NCBI GenBank assembly: GCA_022799035.1
Contig: JAAWNQ010000004.1
Span: forward strand, 1-64,000
Source of the DNA: Oscillospiraceae bacterium
Lineage (GTDB): Bacteria; Bacillota; Clostridia; Oscillospirales; Oscillospiraceae
Direction of reading: 5' to 3'
Length of the DNA: 64,000 nucleotides
Shown: piece by piece, positions 8,244-16,768 of the stretch
Layout: each line of letters begins with the position of its first letter
Numbering within the stretch: the stretch's first letter is position 1
Notes under the pieces: generated by a model
What the model was told of the DNA's origin: nothing
What the model saw: only the letters and a program-made list of their open reading frames with translations
Databases searched by the model: none
Made by a program: the position numbers and the translations under genes

Positions 8244-9328
8244 CAGGCCCCCTCCCTTCCCTGCTTCTCCCGGGCCTTGTTCCGGCGCTTGGCCCGGGTC
8301 TTTTTCACGATGAAGTCCGCGGAGATAAACATGATCACAATAGCCTGGATCACCCGTACCAGATCACTGGAAATGGCGGAGTTGCTCTCCAATTGCTGTC
8401 CACCGTAGGTAAGCCCGCCAAAAAAGATAGCGAAAATAGCTACAGCGATGGGGTTATCGTTGGCCAGCATACCGATGGAGATACCGGTGAAACCGTAATC
8501 GCTGGAAAAGTTGGGATAAAACCGCCCCAGGACTCCCATGGTCTGCTCCGCCCCACACAGGCCCGCCACCATGGCGCTGATGGTCAGTACCAGCATGGAG
8601 CGTCGGGCGTGACGGATCCCAATATACTCGCCAAAGGTGGCATTCTGCCCGATAGCGGAGCATTCATACCCAAAGCGGGTCTTGTACTGGACAAACCAGA
8701 ACAAAAGCACCAGCCCAAGGGCGATGAGCAGACCGCCATTCAGATCGGAGTAATTGGAGAAACGGAAAAATCTCGCCTGAGCCGCGATCCGGCCGGTGGC
8801 CTCCACCCCTACCAGCTCTCCCCGAAGGGGATTGCTGGCCAGATAGTCGGTGAGCAGACTGGCGATATTGTTGAAGATAAAGAACATGATAAAGATATTG
8901 ATCTCCAGCTTATTGTTCAAAAGCCCCGGGATCAGCGCCCACAGCACTGCCGCCGCCATGGCCGCTATCAGGCACAGCGGAATTAGGATCACCCCCGGCA
9001 GGCCACCGCAAAAATGGCCCACCAGCGCCGCCGCCATAGCTCCCATATAGAGCTGGCCCTCAATACCGATATTGAAGCAGCCGCCCCAACTGGCAAAAGC
9101 CGCGGCCAAGCCGGTAAACAGTAAGGGGGTGGCCTTGGCCAAAGTTCCCAGCCAGCCCACGGAGGAGCCAAAGGCTCCCTTGAATATGATCCCATAGGCC
9201 TTTAAGGGGGAGAACCCGGTGGGCAGGATAAAGAGCATTCCGATCACCAGGGCTACGGCGATCGTAGCTATGGGACGCAGGATGGCCCGTCCATATTTCT
9301 CTCCCAGGACACTTATTCTCTCCTTCAT
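8243..9328 (-). CDS. BMP-type ABC transporter permease (NupP/YufP-like)
   Basis: First permease of the same importer, 361 aa with about nine membrane segments. GCFNIGIEGQLYMGAMAAALVG is the standard glycine-rich segment of this permease family. It overlaps the ATPase gene by 4 bp and the next permease by 1 bp. The basic C-terminal tail (KKTRAKRRNKAREKQG) is cytoplasmic. B. subtilis NupP (YufP), a guanosine importer subunit, is the named relative I use for comparison. Confidence 0.9.
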   Translation of the reverse strand: MKERISVLGEKYGRAILRPIATIAVALVIGMLFILPTGFSPLKAYGIIFKGAFGSSVGWLGTLAKATPLLFTGLAAAFASWGGCFNIGIEGQLYMGAMAAALVGHFCGGLPGVILIPLCLIAAMAAAVLWALIPGLLNNKLEINIFIMFFIFNNIASLLTDYLASNPLRGELVGVEATGRIAAQARFFRFSNYSDLNGGLLIALGLVLLFWFVQYKTRFGYECSAIGQNATFGEYIGIRHARRSMLVLTISAMVAGLCGAEQTMGVLGRFYPNFSSDYGFTGISIGMLANDNPIAVAIFAIFFGGLTYGGQQLESNSAISSDLVRVIQAIVIMFISADFIVKKTRAKRRNKAREKQGREGA

Positions 9329-10842
9329 TCCTGTCCCCCTCCCTTCGCGCCTGACATATAAAGTCCGATCTCCTCCCGGGGCGTTGTCTTGGGATCCACC
9401 ACGCCCGCGATCTTCCCTTCATAGAGTATCATCACCCTGTCGCTGAGGGTAAGCACCTCATCCAGGGAGGAGGAGATCAGAAGGACGCCGCAGCCCTGGT
9501 TCCGGAGCTCCATGATGTGGCTGTATATGGAGTTGATAGCGTGAATATCGATTCCCCGGCTGGGTTCGGAAGCAATGATGAGAGAGGCGTCAAAGGCGGT
9601 CTCCCGGGCCACGATCACCTTCTGGCAGTTACCGCCGGACAGGGAGGCGATCTTTACCTTTGTCCCCGGAGTCTTGATCATGAATTTCTCCACCATCTCC
9701 TGGGCCTGCTTCTCTATGGCCTTCCGCCGCAATACCCCCAGGGGTCCGGAGAACCGGGGCATATCCTGATAGCCGCCAATGCTGTTATCCTCCACACTCC
9801 AGCTTAAACAGGCCCCCATCCGGTTGCGGTCCTCGGGAATGTAGCTGATCCCATCCTTGATCCTCAGCCGCCGGTCGTGGGCGGTTATATCCTTCCCCTG
9901 AAAGAGGATCCTTCCCTCACTGGGCTTGAGAAGTCCGGCTACCACATGGGCCAACTCATTCTGCCCGTTTCCTGAGATGCCGGCCACGCCCAAAATCTCT
10001 CCCCGGGAAATCGTCATGTCGATCCCCTGGAGGGCATAGCCCTCCCTTCCCCGGCGGACGCCGACCCTCTCCAGCGTCAACAGCTTCTCCCCCTTGACCT
10101 CTGCCCGTGCCATAATGGGAGGCAGCTCGTGGCCCACCATTTTCAGGGAGAGGTCCTCCACGCTGGTATCCTTGGGGGACACCCGGGTGATGAGCTTGCC
10201 GCTGCGCATGACGTAAATATCATCCGCCACCTCCATCACCTCATTGAGCTTATGGGTGATAAACAGCAGGGTCTTTCCCTTTTCGGCCAAGGCTCGCATG
10301 TTGACGAACAATTCCTTGGTCTCCTGAGGGGTCAGCACCGCCGTAGGTTCATCCAGAATAATGATCTCGGCTCCCCGGTACAGGACCTTCAGGATCTCCA
10401 GCTTCTGCTGCAGGCCGATCCAAAGGCTGCCGGCCGGCTGATCCAGGGGGAGCTTCATGTCATAGCTCTCCATGACCTCCTCGATCTCCCGACGGGCTTT
10501 ATCCAGGTCGATCCTGACTCCCTTGGTGGGCTCCGCGCCCAGAATAATATTCTCCAGGACCGACAGTTCGTTGACCAACATAAACTGCTGGAACACCATT
10601 CCGATCTTGTGCTTCATAGCTTCCCGGCCGGAGGCAAAGCTCACCCGCTCTCCATTGAGCAGGATCTCTCCGCTGTCGGGCTGCTCCATCCCGCTGAGGA
10701 TACTCATCAGTGTGGATTTCCCCGCTCCGTTCTCCCCGATGATGCAGACGATGGAGCCCTTTTCCGCCTGGATGCTCACATGATCGTTGGCCAAAACAGC
10801 GGGATACTGTTTTGTGATCTCCCGCATCTCCAAAGCTAACAC
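9325..10842 (-). CDS. BMP-type ABC transporter ATP-binding protein (NupO/YufO-like)
   Basis: Tandem ABC ATPase of 505 aa. The N-terminal cassette has Walker A GENGAGKST and Walker B IIILDEPT; the C-terminal cassette has a degenerate Walker A (GISGNGQNE) and signature LSGGNCQK, as normal for the sugar/nucleoside RbsA-like class. The track ATG at 10863 has no ribosome binding site because the preceding bases form a hairpin. GTG at 10842 sits 11 nt after GAAGGAG, so I prefer it. The ATG 15 nt further in (MREITKQYP) is another option. Confidence 0.9.
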   Translation of the reverse strand: MLALEMREITKQYPAVLANDHVSIQAEKGSIVCIIGENGAGKSTLMSILSGMEQPDSGEILLNGERVSFASGREAMKHKIGMVFQQFMLVNELSVLENIILGAEPTKGVRIDLDKARREIEEVMESYDMKLPLDQPAGSLWIGLQQKLEILKVLYRGAEIIILDEPTAVLTPQETKELFVNMRALAEKGKTLLFITHKLNEVMEVADDIYVMRSGKLITRVSPKDTSVEDLSLKMVGHELPPIMARAEVKGEKLLTLERVGVRRGREGYALQGIDMTISRGEILGVAGISGNGQNELAHVVAGLLKPSEGRILFQGKDITAHDRRLRIKDGISYIPEDRNRMGACLSWSVEDNSIGGYQDMPRFSGPLGVLRRKAIEKQAQEMVEKFMIKTPGTKVKIASLSGGNCQKVIVARETAFDASLIIASEPSRGIDIHAINSIYSHIMELRNQGCGVLLISSSLDEVLTLSDRVMILYEGKIAGVVDPKTTPREEIGLYMSGAKGGGQE

Positions 10843-10863
10843 AGTCCCCGTCTCTCCTTCCAT

Positions 10864-10931
10864 CGGCCGGCTCAGATGCCGGAGCCGGCCTTATTATTCG
10901 GGGCACAAGAAGACCCGCTCCTTGTGCCCCG
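10864..10931 (-). repeat. Two hairpins between binding-protein gene and ATPase gene
   Basis: A GGCCGGCTC...GAGCCGGCC hairpin and a GGGGCACAAG...CTTGTGCCCC hairpin lie in the 78-bp gap. Neither has a T run on the minus strand. They look like 3' stabilising or processing structures that keep binding-protein mRNA more abundant than the rest of the operon. Confidence 0.55.
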
Positions 10932-10941
10932 TCTATCGTCC

Positions 10942-11949
10942 TTACTCCTCGAACAGGTCGGTGACCTTGATCTCGCCGGAGGAGATCTTCTCCTGGATAT
11001 CCGCCAGCTCCTGGATCATCTCGTCGGTGACCTTGTCCCGGGAGTGGGCAAACTCTGTCAGGCTCACGCCGCCGTTGCTCACGCCGTATTTGACGATCCC
11101 GCTCTGGAAGCTGCCCTCGGCCACCATCTTGGCAAAGTCATAGGCCACGTTGTCGCAGCGCTTCACCATGCTGGTCAGCACATTCCCCGGCGCGATCCCG
11201 TCCTGGTCGGCGTCCACCCCGATGGCGTACAGCCCGTCAGTCTCCTGGGCCGCCTCGATCACGCCCATGCCGGAGCCGCCGGCGATCTGGTAGATGATGT
11301 CCGCCCCCTCTTTGTTCATCTGCAGGGCGAACTCCTTGGCTGTGGCCGGATCATCCCAGGAGCCCACATAGGACTTCAGCACAGTGGCGTCGGGGTCAAC
11401 ATAGTGGACGCCCTCCTCATATCCCACAATAAAGCGGTTGATGGCGTCGGTCTCCGCCCCGCCGATGGCCCCTACCGTTCCGGTCTCGCTGGCCATAGCG
11501 GCCAGAGCTCCCGCCAGGAAGCTTCCCTCATGGTCATCCACAGAGGCCATGACCAGATTGTCCACCGGATTGGCGGAAACAGAGTTCAGCCCTCCGAAAT
11601 ATACCTCAGGAAAACGCTGGCAATACTCATTGAAGGTATCCGCGTAGGCCCCGCCGAAAATCAGGACCAGATCGGCTCCGCTGTTCACCGCAGATACCAC
11701 GCTGGTTCCATAGTCCGCGGCTGTGGCAGGCTCGATCACAGCCACCTCCACACCCAGCTCATCTCTGGCCCGCTCCAGGCCCTTCCAGGCCGAATCGTTG
11801 AAGGAGTTGTCACCCAAAGTGCCTACATAGACAACCTTGACAGGATCCTTCTCCACACTGTCGCTGGGGGTAGGCTCTTTTTTGTCACCGCAAGCCGCTG
11901 TTGTTACCGTCAGAGCAAGAGCAAGCATCATAACCAGGGTCTTCTTCAT
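10942..11949 (-). CDS. BMP-family substrate-binding lipoprotein
   Basis: Extracellular binding protein for the nucleoside/simple-sugar importer, of the Bmp/TmpC/NupN (PnrA-like) family. The start at 11949 follows AAGGAGGAGAAC and gives a lipoprotein signal MKKTLVMMLALALTVTTAAC, with the lipidated Cys at residue 20. The mature part opens VVYVGTLGDNSFNDSAWKGL, the family hallmark (GDxSFND), and includes GSWDDPATAKEFA. Length is 335 aa. It is first in the operon, as usual. Exact ligand is inferred, not seen. Confidence 0.92.
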   Translation of the reverse strand: MKKTLVMMLALALTVTTAACGDKKEPTPSDSVEKDPVKVVYVGTLGDNSFNDSAWKGLERARDELGVEVAVIEPATAADYGTSVVSAVNSGADLVLIFGGAYADTFNEYCQRFPEVYFGGLNSVSANPVDNLVMASVDDHEGSFLAGALAAMASETGTVGAIGGAETDAINRFIVGYEEGVHYVDPDATVLKSYVGSWDDPATAKEFALQMNKEGADIIYQIAGGSGMGVIEAAQETDGLYAIGVDADQDGIAPGNVLTSMVKRCDNVAYDFAKMVAEGSFQSGIVKYGVSNGGVSLTEFAHSRDKVTDEMIQELADIQEKISSGEIKVTDLFEE

Positions 11950-12098
11950 TCTGTTCTCCTCCTTGACTGTTTTTGGCACAAGGCCGTTGACTTGATATTA
12001 GCACATATTGCAGACTCAAAAAACGACAAATGGCATTCTCTTTCATTTTTATTTTCCTCGATAACCCGCCAATTGACGTTTTTCGGCTCATTTGTTTA

Positions 12099-12107
12099 TG
12101 CTATACT
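12099..12107 (+). promoter_or_regulatory. Extended -10 promoter of sulfatase operon
   Basis: TGCTATACT is an extended -10 with TATACT at 12102-12107. The TTGACG upstream at 12073 is too far (23 nt) to be its -35, so the promoter probably relies on the TGn motif. Confidence 0.55.
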
Positions 12108-12120
12108 TTTACCAGTTTTC

Positions 12121-12147
12121 CGCAGCCGGCCTTTTGGGAGGGCTGCG
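12121..12147 (+). promoter_or_regulatory. Leader hairpin before sulfatase
   Basis: CGCAGCC and GGCTGCG form a perfect 7-bp stem in the 5' leader, 15 bp before the Shine-Dalgarno AAGGAGGGG. It has only a weak T run after it. It could be an mRNA-stabilising structure or a weak attenuator. Confidence 0.4.
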
Positions 12148-12168
12148 ATTTTATCAAGGAGGGGTCAT

Positions 12169-13809
12169 ATGCTTCGTCAATCCCAGTCCCGTCCCAATAT
12201 CCTTCTGATCACCATGGATCAACTGCGCTATGACTATGTAGGCGCCTACCAGCCCGAAGGACAGCGGTTTATGGACACTCCCTGCATGGACGCTCTGGCC
12301 CAAAACGGCTGCCTGTATACCCACGCCTACTCTCCCAACCCGGTTTGCATCCCGGCCCGCTATAACCTGATTACCGGCCTTACCGCCCGGCATCACGGCT
12401 TTGACGACAACTATTTTGGAGCCGAGGCCAAGCCCGCCCCTTGGAACCTTCCCACCTTCGCCCAGATCCTCTCCGACGCAGGCTATTCCACTGCCGCCGT
12501 CGGCAAAATGCACTTTCAGCCGGAACGCCGGGCCACCGGCTTCGATTTCTTCCTGAACGCCGACGAGGTGGTGGACGATGTTCTGGAGGACGACTATGCC
12601 ATGGATCTTCGCGCCAAGGGCTACGGCAACCTGGGCAGCTATCACGGCGTTCGAAACGCCCTCTATATGCAGCCCCAGCAATCCATTCTACCCGAGGAGC
12701 TTCACGGCTCCCGATGGATCGCCGACCGTTCCATCGACTTTCTGCGGCTCCGGGGAAACACCTCCCGCCCCTTCCTTCTTTGGACAGGCTTCAAGCATCC
12801 CCATCCTCCTTTCGATATTCCCGAGGCCTGGGCCCACAAGTATGACGGAAAGATCCCGCCCCACACCTCCAGCGTCACCCCCCTATCCCTTTTGGCTGAG
12901 GAAAACAAATGCATCGCCGATCTCCCTGACGAGGAGAACATCAACCGGATGAGGGAGCTGTACGCCTGCGCCATCTCTTTCGCGGACTACAATATCGGCC
13001 GGATCGTCCAGGCCTTAAAGGACTACGGCTACTATGACAATACCCTGATCATCGTTACCGCCGACCATGGGGAGATGCTGGGGGATCTGGACACCTATCA
13101 AAAGTTTCTGCCCCACGACCCCTCCTGCCGTATCCCCCTGATCCTCCACTGGCCCCAGGGGATCCAGCCGGGCACGGTGGAAAACGACTTCGCCGACCTC
13201 AACGACATCCTTCCCACCATGGTGGACCTGGCCGGGACGACCTACCCCGCCGACTACGATCTGCCCGGGGAATCCCTTTTCGCCTCCACCCCCAAAAAAG
13301 ACCGCCGCTGGCAGTACGTGGAGCATCAGCGGGAGAGCAAGCGTTGGTGCATGATTCGGAATGAACGGTATAAGTATGTCCATTTTTATGGGGACCAGGA
13401 CCAGCTTTTTGATATGCTCTCCGATCCTCAGGAGCAGGTCAACCTTCTTCACGGCCAACCCGATCCCTCCGTTCTGGCCATCCGGGAGGAGCTGAGGTCC
13501 GTTCTGCTCCGCTACGAGGCCCGCTACGGCCTGCCCGGCTATGCGGATAAGGATGGCTTTACCTCCTTCCCCCCCTACCAGATCCAAACCTACCGGGAGT
13601 TCTGCTCCCCCTGCCAGACCATCCGGATCCGGGGGGAGGAGGATTCCCTCACCCCCCTGGAGGAGGAGATCATCGCCGCCATCCGCCGGGAGCCCACCGT
13701 CCACCTGTCCAAACTGGATATCGAGTCCCTTCTGAAAACCCACTCCGGCCTTACCGAAGAGCGGTACCGCCGCCTGTGCGAAATGGCGAGGGAGATCGGC
13801 CGTTACTGA
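12169..13809 (+). CDS. Sulfatase (formylglycine-dependent, Cys-type)
   Basis: Hydrolyses a sulfate ester of unknown identity. The 546-aa protein has the N-terminal metal site NILLITMDQLRYD and the sulfatase signature CIPAR at residues 60-64 (C-x-P-x-R); Cys60 would be converted to formylglycine. VTADHGEML and the later helix-rich part are typical. I see no signal peptide, so it may be cytoplasmic. The track ORF of 977 aa starts far upstream; ATG at 12169 has AAGGAGGGG. The next gene encodes the matching radical SAM maturase. Confidence 0.93.
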   Translation: MLRQSQSRPNILLITMDQLRYDYVGAYQPEGQRFMDTPCMDALAQNGCLYTHAYSPNPVCIPARYNLITGLTARHHGFDDNYFGAEAKPAPWNLPTFAQILSDAGYSTAAVGKMHFQPERRATGFDFFLNADEVVDDVLEDDYAMDLRAKGYGNLGSYHGVRNALYMQPQQSILPEELHGSRWIADRSIDFLRLRGNTSRPFLLWTGFKHPHPPFDIPEAWAHKYDGKIPPHTSSVTPLSLLAEENKCIADLPDEENINRMRELYACAISFADYNIGRIVQALKDYGYYDNTLIIVTADHGEMLGDLDTYQKFLPHDPSCRIPLILHWPQGIQPGTVENDFADLNDILPTMVDLAGTTYPADYDLPGESLFASTPKKDRRWQYVEHQRESKRWCMIRNERYKYVHFYGDQDQLFDMLSDPQEQVNLLHGQPDPSVLAIREELRSVLLRYEARYGLPGYADKDGFTSFPPYQIQTYREFCSPCQTIRIRGEEDSLTPLEEEIIAAIRREPTVHLSKLDIESLLKTHSGLTEERYRRLCEMAREIGRY

Positions 13810-13838
13810 TTCCTTGAAAGAAAGCGGGGAGGCATGTC

Positions 13839-14990
13839 ATGCGTAATATGCACATTATGCTCAAGCCCGCCAGCGGTCTATGCAACATGGCCTGCCGGTA
13901 CTGCTTTTACGCCGATGAGACCCAAAAACGCAGCGTCGCCAACCACGGCCTTATGAGCGAGGAAACTCTGCGCAATGTTCTCTCCCGGGCGTTGGAAAGC
14001 GTCACCCACAACTGTACCATCTCCTTTCAGGGAGGAGAACCCACCCTGGCCGGCCTTGCCTTTTTCCAAAGGGCCGTCCGTCTCTCCCGGGAGCTCAACG
14101 TGAACCGTTGCCGGCTCTCCTTCTCCATCCAGACCAACGGCCTGCTCCTGGACGAGGAGTGGTGTTCCTTTTTTGCCAGGGAAGGGTTTCTTGTGGGACT
14201 CTCTCTGGACGGACCCAAGGAGCTCCACGACGCCAACCGGGTAGACCGGGAGGGGCGGGGGACCTATAACCGGGTCCTTCACGCCCTCCATCTTCTGCGG
14301 CGGCACCGGGTCTCGGTCAATATCCTCACCGTTGTCACCGGAGATACCAGCCGAAGGTTCCGCCACGTCTACCAGTTCTTCCGTCGCGAGGGACTGGAGT
14401 ATCAGCAGTATATCCCCTGTCTGGACCCCTTGGAGCAGGAGCGGGGAACACAGCCCTGGTCCCTCTCCCCCCCACGGTTTGAACGATACCTTAAAACCGC
14501 CTTTGACTGCTGGTATCAGGATCTCACCGCCGGGCGGGAGACCCGTCACCGCTATTTTGACAATCTCCTTCTCCTCATGGACGCCCAGCCCCCTGAAGCC
14601 TGCGGGATGCTGGGCGTCTGCGGGATGCAGTATGTGGTGGAGGCTGACGGCAGCGCCTATCCCTGCGACTTCTATATGCTGGATCCGTACTGTCTGGGAA
14701 ACCTGAACCAGGATACCATCGCCGACCTGGATATCCGGCGGGAGAAGATGGGCTTTGTGCAGCAGAGCCTTTCCCTTCACCCGGACTGCCGATCCTGCCA
14801 ATGGCTTCCCCTCTGTCGGGGAGGCTGCCGCCGGGATCGGGACCTCTTTCAAGATGGTATCGGCAAAAACTATTACTGCTCCGCCTATCAGGGCTTTTTT
14901 TCTTATGCCTGGCCCCGGCTGGAAGCGCTTTACCGGGCAGGGCGCGGCCACCCGCCCCGCATAGGTCCGTGCTCCGCCTCCACCCCTTAA
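13839..14990 (+). CDS. Anaerobic sulfatase-maturating radical SAM enzyme (anSME)
   Basis: Oxidises the active-site cysteine of the neighbouring sulfatase to formylglycine without oxygen. The radical SAM cluster CNMACRYC (Cys15, Cys19, Cys22) and the opening MHIMLKPASGLCN are hallmarks of anSME. Two auxiliary SPASM Fe-S clusters are indicated by the C-terminal cysteines (CGMLGVCGMQYVVEADG, YPCDFYM, CRSCQWLPLCRGGC, YYCSAYQ). Length of 383 aa fits. It begins 29 bp after the sulfatase stop, preceded by GGGGAGG. Confidence 0.94.
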   Translation: MRNMHIMLKPASGLCNMACRYCFYADETQKRSVANHGLMSEETLRNVLSRALESVTHNCTISFQGGEPTLAGLAFFQRAVRLSRELNVNRCRLSFSIQTNGLLLDEEWCSFFAREGFLVGLSLDGPKELHDANRVDREGRGTYNRVLHALHLLRRHRVSVNILTVVTGDTSRRFRHVYQFFRREGLEYQQYIPCLDPLEQERGTQPWSLSPPRFERYLKTAFDCWYQDLTAGRETRHRYFDNLLLLMDAQPPEACGMLGVCGMQYVVEADGSAYPCDFYMLDPYCLGNLNQDTIADLDIRREKMGFVQQSLSLHPDCRSCQWLPLCRGGCRRDRDLFQDGIGKNYYCSAYQGFFSYAWPRLEALYRAGRGHPPRIGPCSASTP

Positions 14991-15026
14991 CTCTCCCCCC
15001 TACAACTCATCATGGAGGTCAGTCCT

Positions 15027-15812
15027 ATGGAGCTTCTCTTTCCCCTTATCAGCCTCCTGGCCTCCCTCCTGGGGGCCATCTGCGGCATTGGCGGCGGCGT
15101 GATCATCAAGCCCGTCCTGGATCTCTTCGGCTTGGCCGACGCCTCCACCATCAACTTTCTGTCAAGCTGTACCGTTTTATCCATGAGTATCTACTCCGTC
15201 GCCAGGGGGCTTTGGGCCCGGGACAGCCTTGTGGACCTGCGGCTGGGAACCCCTCTGGCCCTCGGCGCTGCCGCCGGAGGCGTAGTGGGCAACCGCCTGT
15301 TTCGGGTCCTCGCCGCCGGCTTTGGCCCTTCCAACACCGTCTACGCCGCTCAGTCCGCAGCCCTGAGTGTTTTGACGGCGCTCACCCTTCTCTATACCCT
15401 TTTTCGTTCCAAGATCCGTCCTCACCCGGTCCGCCGTCCGGCGGTCTGTCTCCTGATCGGCCTTCTTCTGGGACTTCTGTCCAGCTTTTTGGGCATTGGC
15501 GGCGGTCCTTTCAATCTGGCCGTGCTGTTTTTCTTTTTTGACATGGATACAAAGACCGCCGCCCAAAACAGTCTCTACATCATTCTGTTCAGTCAGACCG
15601 CCAACCTGTCGGTCACTCTCCTGTCCCACTCCCTTCCCCTCTTTTCTCCCGCCGTCCTCCTGTCCATGGTCCTGGGTGGGCTATGCGGCGGCGCTGCCGG
15701 CCGCTTTTTCTACCGGCGGATGAGCAACCGGGCTATTGACCGGCTCTTTCTTTTCCTTATTGTGGGCATTCTTTTCATCAGCCTTTTCAATGTCTGGCAA
15801 TACTCCGTCTAA
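15027..15812 (+). CDS. TauE/SafE-family sulfite/organosulfur exporter
   Basis: Integral membrane protein of about eight segments with the two internally repeated TauE motifs, AICGIGGGVIIKPVLDLFG near the N-terminus and SSFLGIGGGPFNLAVLFF in the middle. The family exports sulfite, sulfoacetate or related anions. GGAGGT at 15015-15020 sits 7 nt before ATG 15027, so I choose that rather than the track start at 15012. It follows the maturase by 36 bp. This context suggests export of a sulfur oxyanion or import/export linked to sulfatase action; the substrate is inferred. Confidence 0.85.
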   Translation: MELLFPLISLLASLLGAICGIGGGVIIKPVLDLFGLADASTINFLSSCTVLSMSIYSVARGLWARDSLVDLRLGTPLALGAAAGGVVGNRLFRVLAAGFGPSNTVYAAQSAALSVLTALTLLYTLFRSKIRPHPVRRPAVCLLIGLLLGLLSSFLGIGGGPFNLAVLFFFFDMDTKTAAQNSLYIILFSQTANLSVTLLSHSLPLFSPAVLLSMVLGGLCGGAAGRFFYRRMSNRAIDRLFLFLIVGILFISLFNVWQYSV

Positions 15813-15928
15813 AGCTATGGCTATCCCCTTGCATTTCCCCGTTGACCCCAGTATAATGAATGGACAACCGGATCCCGTATCACCTCCGGCACAGCTCCCT
15901 GATCCTGATACAGAAAGGAATCTCTCCC

Positions 15929-16390
15929 ATGCTCCGAGTTGTCATTCTCTCCGACACCCATGGTCTTCTGCGGCCCCAGGTCCTGGAGTACCTCTCCCAG
16001 TCCGACGTTATCCTCCATGGCGGCGATATCAACACCCAGGCTATCGTGGACACCCTCCAGAGCTACGCCCCCCTCTATATCGTCCGGGGCAACAACGACA
16101 AGGAGTGGGCGGAGGACATGCCCCTCAGCCTTACCGTCTCCTTGGAGGGCGTCCGCTTTTTCCTTGTCCATAACAGGAAGGACGTCCCCGCCGGTTTGAG
16201 GGATGTAGATGTGGTGGTCTACGGCCATTCCCACAAATACGCCTGTGAGGAGAAGGACGGGGTCCTCTGGTTAAACCCCGGAAGCTGCGGTAAGCGGCGG
16301 TTTGACCAGGAGGTCACCCTGGCACAGATGACTCTTGACCAGGGAACCTTTCAGGTAGAAAAGCTCCTGATCCCCCAGGAAAGCAATTGA
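15929..16390 (+). CDS. YfcE/MJ0936-family metallophosphodiesterase
   Basis: Calcineurin-like phosphoesterase of 153 aa, with metal-binding motifs SDTHG (residues 8-12), HGGDIN, RGNNDKEW, and VYGHSHKY near the C-terminus, followed by LNPGSCG. Members hydrolyse phosphodiesters in vitro and the natural substrate is often unknown. The ATG at 15929 has AAAGGA upstream and starts exactly at the family N-terminus; the track ORF adds 23 unrelated residues. A second family member lies at 24212-24682 (minus). Confidence 0.9.
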   Translation: MLRVVILSDTHGLLRPQVLEYLSQSDVILHGGDINTQAIVDTLQSYAPLYIVRGNNDKEWAEDMPLSLTVSLEGVRFFLVHNRKDVPAGLRDVDVVVYGHSHKYACEEKDGVLWLNPGSCGKRRFDQEVTLAQMTLDQGTFQVEKLLIPQESN

Positions 16391-16421
16391 CCTGAAAACA
16401 CGCCGCTCCCCTCCAACCAAC

Positions 16422-16461
16422 AAAAGAGGGTGAACCAGAGATCTGGTTCACCCTCTTTTTT
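16422..16461. terminator. Bidirectional terminator
   Basis: 17-bp perfect stem AAAAGAGGGTGAACCAG with loop AGAT. It serves the phosphodiesterase gene and the converging 57-aa gene. Confidence 0.88.
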
Positions 16462-16633
16462 AATCGTCCCCCCGCAGAAGGTTGTTCACATAGCCCTCCA
16501 GCCCGTCCAGGGTGTTCACATGCTCACTGCGGGTCATGATCTGATCCCTGGCATACTGGGGGATCTCCGCGAAAAGGGCTGCCGCCTTGGGCTCCCCCTT
16601 CAAAAGGGCGTCCAGATCCGGATATTTCTTCAT
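16460..16633 (-). CDS. Small hypothetical protein (57 aa)
   Basis: Starts MKKYPDLDALLKGEPKAAAL after GAGGTGAGAACA. It is acidic, predicted helical and has no membrane segment. I do not recognise the family. The segment DALLKGEPKAAALF resembles DALKKDPKAAQLL in the 93-aa protein at 24755, suggesting a shared short domain. The stop overlaps the shared terminator. The track start is 38 codons further upstream and has no ribosome binding site. Confidence 0.6.
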   Translation of the reverse strand: MKKYPDLDALLKGEPKAAALFAEIPQYARDQIMTRSEHVNTLDGLEGYVNNLLRGDD

Positions 16634-16691
16634 TGTTCTCACCTCACCCCCAGTTTGCCCCAAATCCCCCGGCCTATTCCCAAAAATGCCC

Positions 16692-16720
16692 TTGCACTCC
16701 CCCTTTGGAAAGAGTACAAT
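16692..16720 (+). promoter_or_regulatory. Promoter of AIM24-family gene
   Basis: TTGCAC, 17-nt spacer, TACAAT at 16715-16720, 49 bp before the start codon. Confidence 0.7.
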
Positions 16721-16768
16721 ACCAATGTCAAACCTTCCAACTTCCAATCATCAAAGGAGTGAGCGGCT

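Noticed and set aside
10876-13809. 977-aa ORF covering the sulfatase
   Set aside because: Only the part from ATG 12169 resembles a sulfatase and has a Shine-Dalgarno; the upstream 431 codons are antisense to the binding-protein gene.
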